Below are positions 8,164 through 16,571 of a stretch of 64,000 nt of DNA, one piece after another. Made by a program: the position numbers and the translations under genes. How positions within the stretch are numbered: the stretch's first letter is position 1; each line of letters opens with the position of its first letter. Origin of the DNA: Acidimicrobiaceae bacterium (lineage in GTDB: Bacteria > Actinomycetota > Acidimicrobiia > Acidimicrobiales > RAAP-2); contig DAHUZK010000071.1 in the NCBI GenBank assembly GCA_027306605.1, forward strand, positions 102,677 to 166,676, in the 5' to 3' direction. The notes under the pieces are model-generated. The model made no database searches and had not been told where the DNA came from. It saw nothing but the letters and a program-made list of their open reading frames with translations.

Positions 8164-9945
8164 CTATCTCGGCAGGAAGAGCAGGGTGGCGTGGTTGGCG
8201 AAGCCGATGAGCGGCTGCGGCCACACCCCGAAGAGCACGGTGACGCCGGTGCACAGGCCGATGGCCAGGCCGGTCAGCACCGGAGCCGAGGCCTCGTCGG
8301 CCTCGTCGGCCTCGTCGCTCCCGCCCGGGTTCTCGGTCACGAGGTCGGCCTGGACCGCGGCGTCCTCCTCGTCACCGAGGAGGATCCGCTGGTTGAGGGT
8401 GGTGACGCCACCCGCCACCGTGGCCGGTGCCGCCCACTGCGTTTCGGGTGCCGTCTCGGCCACCGGCGTGGCCGCCACGATCAACCCGCCGCCGACCATG
8501 CCGCCCTCCGCCGCCAGCTGGCCCGAGCCCGCCGGTCCGCCCTCCACCTCGCCTTGCTGCCCGCCGCCGGCGTACATGAGGACCGCCACGCGCAGGTAGA
8601 AGTACGCCGCCACCGCCGCCGTCACCATGGCGATCACGCCGAGCGGCACCTCGCCGGCCTGGACCGCCGCGAAGACCACCTGCAGCTTGGCCCACAGCCC
8701 GGTGGTGAACGGCGCGCCGGCCTGGGCCAGCAGGAGCACGGCGAAGGCCAGAGCCAGCACGGGACGTCGCCCGGCCAGGCCGCGATAGCGGCTCAGATCG
8801 TGATCGGCGTCGCCGGTCCGGCCCAGCACGGTCACGACGGCGAAGCTGCCCACGACCATGAGCATGTAGGCGAAGAGGTAGTAGAGGGAGGCCGCCGCGC
8901 CGCGCGCCGTCGCCGTCGTCACACCGAGGAGGATGAAGCCGGCGTGGTTGATGGACGAGTAGGCCAGCATGCGCTTCACGTCCCGCTGGCGCAACGCCAC
9001 GAAGGCACCGAGCACCAGGGAGAGCACGGCGAGCCCGTAGACGATGGGGCGCCAGTCGGTCGAGATCACGCCGAGCGACGAGAACAAAACCCGCAGCATG
9101 GCCGCGAAGGCTCCCGCCTTGGCGACGGCGGCCATGAAGCCGGTGACGGGCGAGGGCGCCCCCTGGTAGACGTCGGGCGTCCACATGTGGAACGGCACCG
9201 CAGCGATCTTGAAGGCGAAGCCCACCAGCATCAGGGCGAGACCCGCCAGCAACAGCCCGTTGCTCAAGAGGACGTTCTTGGACAGGAAGTCCGAGATCTG
9301 CGTGAGGTTGGTCGATCCCGTGGCGCCGTAGGTCAGCGCCACGCCGTAGATGAAGATGGCAGAGGAGAAGCCGCCGAGGATGAAGTACTTGAGGGCGGCC
9401 TCGCCCGACGCCGCCCGGCGGTAGTTGTAGGCGGTCAGCACGTAGAGGGCGATGGAGAGGATCTCGAGCCCGAGGAAGACGATGATCAGGTCGTTGGCCA
9501 TCCCCATCACCATGGCGCCGGAGGCCGACACCATGGCCAAGACGTGGTACTCGGCCCCCTCGACGCCCTCACGGCGCAGGTAGCCGTCGGACACCAGCGC
9601 GCTCAGCATCATGGCGATGGCCACCAGCATGGTGACGAGCACGCTGAACCCGTCCATCACCACGGCGTTGGCCACGTAGGTGTGCGGGCCGTGGTCCTGG
9701 ACATCGGTCCACTGCCAGATGGCGATGCCGAGCGCGCTCCCCGAGATCACCACGGTGGCCACCGTGCTCACCGTGACCCGCAGCGGGCGGCGCACCAGCG
9801 AGGCCAGGCCCAGGAGCAGGACGGCGCCGCCGATCATGATGATCGGCGGCAGGATGGCCAGCCAGCGGATGGGCGGCACCCGGATGGACTGGGACGCCGC
9901 GTGCGCGGCGGCGGCCGGCCCGGATGCGAGCAGGGCGGCGATCAC
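8164..9945 (-). CDS. nuoN: NADH-quinone oxidoreductase subunit N
   Basis: Antiporter-like membrane subunit of complex I, last gene of the operon. The GTG start overlaps the nuoM stop by 4 nt. The 593-residue protein is longer than the usual 480-500. The proton-channel core is intact, with the conserved lysine region in FKIAAVPFHMWTPDVYQGA and the repeat partner QRDVKRMLAYSSINHAGF. The extra length comes from a roughly 80-residue hydrophilic insertion between the last two membrane segments (Gly/Ala/Glu-rich, ending in DEADEADEA), encoded near 8290-8570. The final helix and the stop at 8164 follow normally, so the insertion keeps the frame. Co-transcribed with nuoA-M. Confidence 0.95.
   Translation of the reverse strand: MIAALLASGPAAAAHAASQSIRVPPIRWLAILPPIIMIGGAVLLLGLASLVRRPLRVTVSTVATVVISGSALGIAIWQWTDVQDHGPHTYVANAVVMDGFSVLVTMLVAIAMMLSALVSDGYLRREGVEGAEYHVLAMVSASGAMVMGMANDLIIVFLGLEILSIALYVLTAYNYRRAASGEAALKYFILGGFSSAIFIYGVALTYGATGSTNLTQISDFLSKNVLLSNGLLLAGLALMLVGFAFKIAAVPFHMWTPDVYQGAPSPVTGFMAAVAKAGAFAAMLRVLFSSLGVISTDWRPIVYGLAVLSLVLGAFVALRQRDVKRMLAYSSINHAGFILLGVTTATARGAAASLYYLFAYMLMVVGSFAVVTVLGRTGDADHDLSRYRGLAGRRPVLALAFAVLLLAQAGAPFTTGLWAKLQVVFAAVQAGEVPLGVIAMVTAAVAAYFYLRVAVLMYAGGGQQGEVEGGPAGSGQLAAEGGMVGGGLIVAATPVAETAPETQWAAPATVAGGVTTLNQRILLGDEEDAAVQADLVTENPGGSDEADEADEASAPVLTGLAIGLCTGVTVLFGVWPQPLIGFANHATLLFLPR
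8291..8317. repeat. Three 9-bp units in the nuoN insertion
   Basis: The unit gcctcgtcg is repeated three times in tandem (8291-8299, 8300-8308, 8309-8317). On the coding strand it encodes the acidic DEA-type repeats in the loop before the last NuoN helix, and it is a candidate site for slippage-driven length change in steps of three residues. Confidence 0.85.
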
Positions 9946-11486
9946 TTGTCGACCCCCTGCACGCCCTTGACGGCCACCGAGGGCTGGGCGTGGCCGGTGG
10001 CGGACTCCACGTGGGCCACGAGCTGGTTCACCGACGGGTTGATGCGGTCGAGCACCGGCTTGGGGTAGACGCCGAGGAACACGATCAGGATGACGAGCGG
10101 TGCCAGCACGGCCTTCTCGAGCAGCCCGAGGTCACGTGTCTTCTCGTCCGCCGGGCGCGGCGCGCCGTGGAACACCTGCTGGTAGGCCCAGAGCAGGTAG
10201 ATGGCCGAGATGATCACGCCGACCACGGCCGCCACCGCCCACCAGCGGTGGGTGATGAACGTGCCCGAGAGCACGAGGAACTCACTGACGAAGCCGTTCA
10301 GGCCCGGCACGCCGATGTTGGCCAGCATGGCCAGGGTGAAGACGCCGGCCAGCACAGGTGCCGCCTTCTGGAGGCCCCGCATCTCGCCCGTCTGCCACGT
10401 GCCGCGTCGTTGGTACAGGAAGCCGATGAGGATGAACAGCGCCCCCACCACCAGCCCGTGGTTGACCATGAGCAGCACGCCGCCGGAGAGGCCCTGCGAG
10501 CTGATGGCGATGGTGCCGAGCGCGATGAAGCCGATCTGGGCCAGCGACGAGTAGGCCACCAGCCGCTTCAGGTCGCGCTGGGCACAGGCCACCACGGCGC
10601 CGTAGACGATGCCGATGACGGCCAGGGTCAGCACGAGGGGGGCCAGGGTCCGCGTCGCCTGCGGGAAGAGGCTGAGGTCGAAGCGGATGATGCCGTAGGT
10701 CCCGATCTTGGCCAGCACTCCGGCCAGCAGCACCGAGCCCTCCTCGGGAGCCTCGGTGTAGGCGTCGGGCGACCAGGTGTGCAGCGGGAAGAGCGGCGCT
10801 TTGACGGCGAAGGCCGCCGTGAAGGCGAGGAAGAGGAGGATCTCGGTCGACGACGACAGGTGCGTCTGCATCAGCGGCCCGAGGGAGAAGGTCAGGTAGT
10901 GGTACTGGGACTCGTGGATGAAGGCGAGGGCCAGGATGCCGACGAGCAGGAAGGCCGAGCCCAGGAAGGTGTAGAGGAAGAACTTGATGGCGGCGTAGGC
11001 GCGCCGCTGGTGGCCCCAGCCGGCGATGATGAAGTAGGCGGGCACGAGCGTCAGCTCGAACATGAAGAAGAACACGATGAGGTCGAGCGTGACGAAGCTC
11101 CCCATCACCGAGGCCTCGAGCAGCAGGAGCCAGGCGAAGTAGGCGCGCGCGTTCTCCCGGTTGCGACCGAGCACGATGGCGATCGGGAAAAGGACGGCGG
11201 ACATCAGGACCAAGAAGACGGAGATGCCGTCGACACCGAGGTACCACCGCACCCCGAGGGTCGTGCTGTAGTCGTGGTTCGACACCAGCTGGAAACCGCC
11301 GTCGTTGACCTTCATGACCACGACGGTGGCGATGGCGAAGCCGAGGGTGGCCAACGAGGCGATCAGCGCGATGGCGTAGACCAGTTCGCGGTGCAGCCGC
11401 TTGTCGAAGCCGAGCAGGCCGAGCACGGCCGCCCCGATGGCGGGCAGCAGGATCAGCAGCGTGAGGTACGGGACGGCGTGTCTCAT
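9942..11486 (-). CDS. nuoM: NADH-quinone oxidoreductase subunit M
   Basis: Antiporter-like proton-pumping subunit of complex I. The ATG at 11486 overlaps the nuoL stop (ATGA) and gives 514 residues beginning MRHAVPYLTLLILLP, the normal length; the longer open frame upstream is a shadow of nuoL. Conserved features are the broken-helix lysine segment AFAVKAPLFPLHTWSPDAY, the acidic FELTLVPAYFIIAGWG region and QRDLKRLVAYSSLAQIGF. The 3' end overlaps nuoN by 4 nt, implying translational coupling. Confidence 0.96.
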   Translation of the reverse strand: MRHAVPYLTLLILLPAIGAAVLGLLGFDKRLHRELVYAIALIASLATLGFAIATVVVMKVNDGGFQLVSNHDYSTTLGVRWYLGVDGISVFLVLMSAVLFPIAIVLGRNRENARAYFAWLLLLEASVMGSFVTLDLIVFFFMFELTLVPAYFIIAGWGHQRRAYAAIKFFLYTFLGSAFLLVGILALAFIHESQYHYLTFSLGPLMQTHLSSSTEILLFLAFTAAFAVKAPLFPLHTWSPDAYTEAPEEGSVLLAGVLAKIGTYGIIRFDLSLFPQATRTLAPLVLTLAVIGIVYGAVVACAQRDLKRLVAYSSLAQIGFIALGTIAISSQGLSGGVLLMVNHGLVVGALFILIGFLYQRRGTWQTGEMRGLQKAAPVLAGVFTLAMLANIGVPGLNGFVSEFLVLSGTFITHRWWAVAAVVGVIISAIYLLWAYQQVFHGAPRPADEKTRDLGLLEKAVLAPLVILIVFLGVYPKPVLDRINPSVNQLVAHVESATGHAQPSVAVKGVQGVDK

Positions 11487-13399
11487 CCCCACCACGTCCG
11501 GCTGAGCATGAAGGCGATGATGAGTGCCATACCGAGGGCGATGCCGAGCGCGTAATTGCGCGCGTAGCCGGTCTGGAGCCGGCGCGCCGCCGAGCCGGTC
11601 AGCTTGACCAGGTGAGCCGTACCGTTGACCGCGCCGTCGATGACCCTGGCGTCGACGACCCAGGCGCAGAAGGTGGCCAGGCGCTGTCCGGGACGCCCGA
11701 TGATGGTGTCGTAGAAGTCGTCCCAGTACCAGACCCGCTGGAGGAACCGCGGTTCGTAGACCGGCTGGTCGTACCTGTTGTCGCGCCAGATCATGTAGGC
11801 CACGATCACGCCGATGAACGCAGCCGCGATGTCGACGATCGCCAGGTACCACTCCCCCTTGCCCCCGAGGCCGTCGTTGTAGAGGGTCCCGGAGAACACG
11901 GGCAGCAGGAAGCTCTGCAGGTTCTCCGTGTGGACCCAGGGCAGGTCGAGGGCCCCGGCGAAGAAGGCGAAGAAGGCCAGGACGACCAGGGGGACGCGCA
12001 TGACCCACGGTGACTCGTGCGGCGTGTGCAGCGGCGCCTCACCGTGGGGGCCCGGCTTGTCGAAGCGCTCCTTGCCCCCGAACGCCAGGATTTCCAGACG
12101 GCTCATGTAGTAGGCGGTGAGCACGGCCGTGATGACACCGATCACCCACAGCGGCTTGTAGCGGGCGAACGTGTTGTCGAGCACGTCGCCCTTGGCCCAG
12201 AAGCCCGAGAGGGGCGGGATGCCGGCGATAGCCAGGTAGGCGATGGTGAAGGTGACCGTGGTCCACTTCATGTACCGGCGCAACGCGCCCATCCGTTTGA
12301 GGTCCTGCTCGTCCTCGAGTCCGTGGATCACCGAGCCGGCGCCGAGGAAGAGCAGTCCCTTGAAGAAGGCGTGCGCCACCATGAGGAACACGGCGGCGAT
12401 GTAGGCCCCCGAGCCCACGGCGAGGATCATGTAGCCGATCTGCGACACCGTGGAGAAGGCGAGCACCTTCTTGATGTCCTGTTGCGCGCAGGCGATGGTG
12501 GCCGCCACGAAGGCGGTGACGGCCCCGATGGTGGCGATGACCTCGGTGGCGTCCGCGCTGAGGTGGAGCAGCGGGTTCATCCGGCACAGCAGGTACACGC
12601 CGGCGGTCACCATGGTGGCCGCGTGGATCAGGGCCGAGACCGGCGTCGGGCCCTCCATGGCGTCGGGCAGCCAGTTGAAGAGGGGGATCTGGGCCGACTT
12701 CCCGGTGGCGGCCAGGAAGAGCAACAGCACGGCGGCGGTGGCGGTGCCCGGGCCCAGATGCGAGAGCTGGTGGAAGATGCCGCCACCCGGACCGCTCTCG
12801 TACTGGACCGTCCCCGTCTTCTCGAACAGGAGGAAGATGGCGAGGAGGAACCCGGCGTCGCCGATGCGGTTGTAGATGAAGGCCTTCTTGCCCGCCGAGG
12901 CCGCCGACTCACGCTGGAACCAGAACGCCACCAGCCAGTAGGAGCAGACGCCCACGCCCTCCCAGCCCACGAAGGTGAGCACGAGGTTGTCCGCCAGGAC
13001 CAGCAGGATCATGGAGAAGACGAACAGGTTCAGGTAGATGAAGAACTTGGAGTAGTCCCGGTCGCCCTTCATGTAGCCGATGGAGTACAGGTGGATGAAC
13101 GTGCTGACGAAGGTGACGAACATGCACATCGTCATCGACAGCGGGTCGACCAGGGTCCCGACCGGCACCGAGAGCCCGCCGGCGCTGAACCAGGTGAAGT
13201 AGTCGTGCACGACGAGGCGGTGGGTGTCGGGCAGGCCGAGCAGCCCGGCCAGGACCACGCAGGAGGCGACGAAGGCGCCTCCGACCGCGACCGTCCCGAT
13301 CACACCCGCCACCGGGTCGCCGATGCGGCGCCCGAAGGCCAGCAGCACCAGGAACCCGGCCAGGGGGAACAGCAGCATGAGGTAGGCGACGTGGACCAT
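11483..13399 (-). CDS. nuoL: NADH-quinone oxidoreductase subunit L
   Basis: Largest antiporter-like subunit of complex I, 638 residues from ATG 13399. Signature stretches include WEGVGVCSYWLVAFW (catalytic Glu in the GVG region), the lysine helix AATGKSAQIPLFNWLPDAM followed by EGPTPVSALIHAATMVTAG, and QQDIKKVLAFSTVSQIGYM. The long C-terminal part contains the lateral amphipathic helix and final transmembrane anchor (ALGIALGMALIIAFMLS), as expected for NuoL. It starts 3 nt after the nuoK stop and ends overlapping nuoM. Confidence 0.97.
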   Translation of the reverse strand: MVHVAYLMLLFPLAGFLVLLAFGRRIGDPVAGVIGTVAVGGAFVASCVVLAGLLGLPDTHRLVVHDYFTWFSAGGLSVPVGTLVDPLSMTMCMFVTFVSTFIHLYSIGYMKGDRDYSKFFIYLNLFVFSMILLVLADNLVLTFVGWEGVGVCSYWLVAFWFQRESAASAGKKAFIYNRIGDAGFLLAIFLLFEKTGTVQYESGPGGGIFHQLSHLGPGTATAAVLLLFLAATGKSAQIPLFNWLPDAMEGPTPVSALIHAATMVTAGVYLLCRMNPLLHLSADATEVIATIGAVTAFVAATIACAQQDIKKVLAFSTVSQIGYMILAVGSGAYIAAVFLMVAHAFFKGLLFLGAGSVIHGLEDEQDLKRMGALRRYMKWTTVTFTIAYLAIAGIPPLSGFWAKGDVLDNTFARYKPLWVIGVITAVLTAYYMSRLEILAFGGKERFDKPGPHGEAPLHTPHESPWVMRVPLVVLAFFAFFAGALDLPWVHTENLQSFLLPVFSGTLYNDGLGGKGEWYLAIVDIAAAFIGVIVAYMIWRDNRYDQPVYEPRFLQRVWYWDDFYDTIIGRPGQRLATFCAWVVDARVIDGAVNGTAHLVKLTGSAARRLQTGYARNYALGIALGMALIIAFMLSRTWWG

Positions 13400-13402
13400 T
13401 GC

Positions 13403-13708
13403 TCAGCCCTTCAACTGGTCCAGGTCGTCGGCCACCGTGGTGGCGCGTCGGCGGAAGTTGGTGACCACGATGCCCAGGCCCACCACGACCTCGGCCGCCG
13501 CCACCACCAGCACGAAGAACACGAGCACCTGCCCGCCGATGTCGTTGAGCATGCGGGCGACCGTCACGAAGGTGAGGTTCGCCGCGTTCAGCATCAGCTC
13601 GATGCACATGAACATGATGAGGACGTTGCGCCGCACCAGCAGGCCGATCGCCCCGATGGTGAACACGACGCCCGCCAGGCCCAGGTACCAGGCTCCCGAG
13701 AGGCTCAT
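13403..13708 (-). CDS. nuoK: NADH-quinone oxidoreductase subunit K
   Basis: Small membrane subunit (101 residues, three helices), the MrpC-like part of the complex I proton channel. The conserved buried glutamates are visible in [14 protein letters not shown] (helix 2) and in [15 protein letters not shown] (helix 3). The ATG at 13708 overlaps the end of nuoJ by 4 nt. Length and topology are standard. Confidence 0.96.
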   Translation of the reverse strand: MSLSGAWYLGLAGVVFTIGAIGLLVRRNVLIMFMCIELMLNAANLTFVTVARMLNDIGGQVLVFFVLVVAAAEVVVGLGIVVTNFRRRATTVADDLDQLKG

Positions 13709-14331
13709 GCCGGCAGCTCGCTCTCGGTGCTGTCCTCCCGGTCGGCGTGGACCGTGGGCGGCCGCCGGGCCAGCACGACGGCACCGACCACCGCGATGAC
13801 CAGCAGGGCCGCCGTCGCCTCGAAGGCGAACAGGTAGGTGGTGAAGAGCTGCTTGCCCAGCTGGGCCGGCTCGCCGGCGGGCGAACCGGCGCCGGCGACG
13901 TGGCCCTGGATCGGCCCGACCACCTGACGGGCGCCCGTCACCCAGTGCGCCGTGGCGGCCATGGCCAGGACACCGCCCAGCGTGATGACCGAGAAGATGA
14001 CGGCCAGCGGGCGCTGCCCTCCGAGCGGTTCGACGTTGATCGCCTCGGCGCGGTCGACGCCGAGGAACATGATGACGAAGAGGAAGAGGACGACGATGGC
14101 GCCGGCGTAGACGATGATCTGCACGGCGGCCAGGAAGTCGGCCGCCTGCTCGATGAAGAGGACCGCCACGCCGAAGAGCGTCATCACCAGGCTCAGCGCG
14201 GCGTGCACGGGGTTGCGCGAGGTGACCACCCCGATGGCGCCCACCAGGATCACGGCGGCCGCGGCGGCGAAGACGAGGACGTCAGGCCAGGTGGGACGCG
14301 TCGAAGCAGCGAGCAGGACGGAGTGCACCAT
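13705..14331 (-). CDS. nuoJ: NADH-quinone oxidoreductase subunit J
   Basis: Membrane subunit of complex I with five predicted helices and 208 residues. The characteristic flexible helix 3 reads [20 protein letters not shown], preceded by [21 protein letters not shown] polar C-terminal tail of about 25 residues follows the last helix. It starts 3 nt after the stop of nuoI and overlaps nuoK by 4 nt. Confidence 0.96.
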   Translation of the reverse strand: MVHSVLLAASTRPTWPDVLVFAAAAAVILVGAIGVVTSRNPVHAALSLVMTLFGVAVLFIEQAADFLAAVQIIVYAGAIVVLFLFVIMFLGVDRAEAINVEPLGGQRPLAVIFSVITLGGVLAMAATAHWVTGARQVVGPIQGHVAGAGSPAGEPAQLGKQLFTTYLFAFEATAALLVIAVVGAVVLARRPPTVHADREDSTESELPA

Positions 14332-14334
14332 GGG

Positions 14335-15231
14335 TCAGTCCGTCCCCGTGTCGCGCGTCGTAGCCTCTTCGGAGCCGTGGGCGCTGCCACCGCCGTCGCT
14401 CTTCGCCTCCGCCTTGGCCGCCTTGCGGGCCGCCCGCAGTTCCTTCATGCGGGCGCGCATGTCCTCCATCTTCCTGCGGTGGCGCTCGGCGCCCTTCTTG
14501 GCCCGCCACAGGCGGCCCTGCATGCCGCGGTGGGCCAGCGGGATGTCCTCGTCGAGCAGGTGCGACTCGAGCACCTCGCGCAGCGGCTTCGTCCCGGTGG
14601 CCGCGTCGTCGCGCCGGCCGGACTGGCCGCCCTCGGGCCGCCGCACGCCGTAGCCGAGCTCGCCGGACCACTGCACCTCGCCCTCGTAGCCGGCAGAACC
14701 CGAAGGGGAGGTGGCGCGCATCCAGCCCGACGTCATTGTGTCGTCGCCCTCGCGCCAGTCCTCCCACGGGAGCTTCTTGGGGGTGCCGTCGTCGTTCACC
14801 ACCAGCTCTTCCTTGGTGTAGATGGCGTCGGAGCGGTTGGTGAAGGAGAACTCGAAGAGCTTGGACTCGGTGATGGCCTCGGTCGGGCAGGCCTCGACGC
14901 ACATGTCGCAGTGGATGCAGCGCAGGTAGTTGATCTCGTAGACGAAGCCGTAGCGCTCCCCGGGCGACACCGGGTGGTCGGGCGGGTTGTCCAGTCCGCG
15001 CACGTAGATGCAGTCGGCGGGGCACACCCCGGCGCACAGCTCGCAGCCGATGCACTTCTCCATGCCGTCCTCGTAGCGGTTGAGGACGTGACGACCGTGC
15101 TGGCGCGGCTGCTTCGGCTTCTTCTCCTCCGGGTACATCGTGGTGACCCGGGGACGGGTCAGGTGCTGGAAGGTCAGCTTGAAGCCGCCGAGGAACGAGA
15201 GCTGGTCCTTCACGTCGTCGCCCACGCCCAT
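14335..15231 (-). CDS. nuoI: NADH-quinone oxidoreductase subunit I with a long charged C-terminal extension
   Basis: Peripheral-arm ferredoxin-like subunit carrying clusters N6a and N6b on the electron path to N2. The two binding motifs CIGCELCAGVCPADC and CIHCDMCVEACPTEA are complete. The ATG at 15231 shares one base with the nuoH stop (TGATG) and gives 298 residues; typical NuoI is 160-200. The additional roughly 100 residues are polar and end in a strongly basic, coiled-coil-like segment (MEDMRARMKELRAARKAAKA) plus a Gly/Ser/acidic tail. Open frame upstream of the ATG lies inside nuoH and is not used. Confidence 0.95.
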   Translation of the reverse strand: MGVGDDVKDQLSFLGGFKLTFQHLTRPRVTTMYPEEKKPKQPRQHGRHVLNRYEDGMEKCIGCELCAGVCPADCIYVRGLDNPPDHPVSPGERYGFVYEINYLRCIHCDMCVEACPTEAITESKLFEFSFTNRSDAIYTKEELVVNDDGTPKKLPWEDWREGDDTMTSGWMRATSPSGSAGYEGEVQWSGELGYGVRRPEGGQSGRRDDAATGTKPLREVLESHLLDEDIPLAHRGMQGRLWRAKKGAERHRRKMEDMRARMKELRAARKAAKAEAKSDGGGSAHGSEEATTRDTGTD

Positions 15232-16571
15232 CAGGCACCACCCCCCCGGCCCGGCTCGACCGGCGTCAGCGTCGGGCGCGTCGGGCGCGGCGGTCGCGGC
15301 GGCCGCGTCACCTTGCGCCCGATGGCCGGGATGACGACGTCCTCCTCGCTGCGGCCGGCCCCGAGCTGGTTGGCCCGCACCAGCAGGACCGAGGCCAGCA
15401 CCACCACCGGGACGAGGACCAGGCCGGCCCAGCCCCAGGCGACGATGGCCGCCACCAGGAGCAGCCAACCCAGCGTCAGGGGGATGAGGCGCTTCCATCC
15501 GAGGTCCATCAGCTGGTCGTAGCGCAACCGTGGCAGCGCGGCACGGAACCAGACGTAGATGAAGCAGAACGCCACCGTCTTCAGGAGGAAGTAGATGATC
15601 GGCATGTAGATGGTGGCGCCGGGGATGTGGAAGATGTAGCCGTTCGGGCCACCGAAGAAGAGCGTGACCACGACGGCCGACATCGTGATGGTGTTCATGA
15701 ACTCGGCCAGGAAGAAGAGGCCGAAACGGATGGACGAGTACTCGGTGTGGAAGCCACCGACCAGCTCCTGCTCGGCCTCGGTCAGGTCGAAGGGCGGCCG
15801 GGTCAGCTCGGCCGTGATGGCGATCATGAAGAAGATGAAGGGCAGGATGCCCAGGCGGATCAGGTTCCAATTCCAGAACCCGTCGGACTGCGACGCCACG
15901 ATCGCCCGCGTCGAGAGCGACCCGGTGACGAGGACCACCATGACCGTGGTCATGCCGAGGGCCGCCTCGTAGGAGATCACCTGGGCCGAGGCGCGCACCG
16001 AGCCGAGCAGCGGGTACTTCGAGCCGGAGGACCAGCCGGCCAGCATGACGCCGTACACGGCGATGCCCGACATGGCCAGCACGAGCAGGATGCCCATGGG
16101 TGGGTCGGCCACCTGCAGCTCGAAGGTGTGGCTGCCGATGGTGATCACGCCGCCCACCGGGACGACGGTGAAGATCAGGACGGCGGGGACGACCGACAGG
16201 TAGGGCGCCAGCTTGAAGACGAAGGAGTCGGCCCGGTCCGGCAGCAGGTCCTCCTTGAAGACGAGCTTGGTGCCGTCGGCCAGCGTCTGCAGCAGCCCCC
16301 AGGGCCCGGCCCGGTTGGGGCCGACGCGGCTCTGCATGTCCGAGATGACCTTGCGCTCGAACCAGATCATGAGCGCGGTGGCCACGAGCAGCGCCACGAA
16401 GGCCACCAGGCACTTGATGATGAGGATCAGCCAGACCTGCCAGTTGAGCCCGAAGTAGAACAGCGGGTCCCCGTTGCCGCTGTTGGCGCTGTGCGTCAGC
16501 AGCGTGGGCCCGGCGTTCGAGGCCGCCTTGGCAGCCGTGGTCGTGGTGCCGGCGAGCAGGGTGGCGATCAC
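15231..16571 (-). CDS. nuoH: NADH-quinone oxidoreductase subunit H
   Basis: Membrane subunit forming the quinone chamber at the junction of the arms, 446 residues from a GTG that overlaps the nuoG stop (GTGA). The most conserved NuoH signatures are present: MQSRVGPNRAGPWGLLQTLA in the first loop, PFDLTEAEQELVGGFHTEYS in the acidic quinone-site loop, and FFLAEFMNTI. The N-terminus has a roughly 30-residue extension before the first helix and a polar C-terminal tail ending in a Gly/Arg-rich stretch, both longer than in proteobacterial NuoH. Confidence 0.96.
   Translation of the reverse strand: MIATLLAGTTTTAAKAASNAGPTLLTHSANSGNGDPLFYFGLNWQVWLILIIKCLVAFVALLVATALMIWFERKVISDMQSRVGPNRAGPWGLLQTLADGTKLVFKEDLLPDRADSFVFKLAPYLSVVPAVLIFTVVPVGGVITIGSHTFELQVADPPMGILLVLAMSGIAVYGVMLAGWSSGSKYPLLGSVRASAQVISYEAALGMTTVMVVLVTGSLSTRAIVASQSDGFWNWNLIRLGILPFIFFMIAITAELTRPPFDLTEAEQELVGGFHTEYSSIRFGLFFLAEFMNTITMSAVVVTLFFGGPNGYIFHIPGATIYMPIIYFLLKTVAFCFIYVWFRAALPRLRYDQLMDLGWKRLIPLTLGWLLLVAAIVAWGWAGLVLVPVVVLASVLLVRANQLGAGRSEEDVVIPAIGRKVTRPPRPPRPTRPTLTPVEPGRGGGA

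Noticed and set aside
9924..13837. Long plus-strand open frames (e.g. 12017-13837) opposite nuoL, nuoM and nuoK
   Set aside because: Translations are acidic/His-rich shadows of conserved membrane subunit genes on the minus strand.
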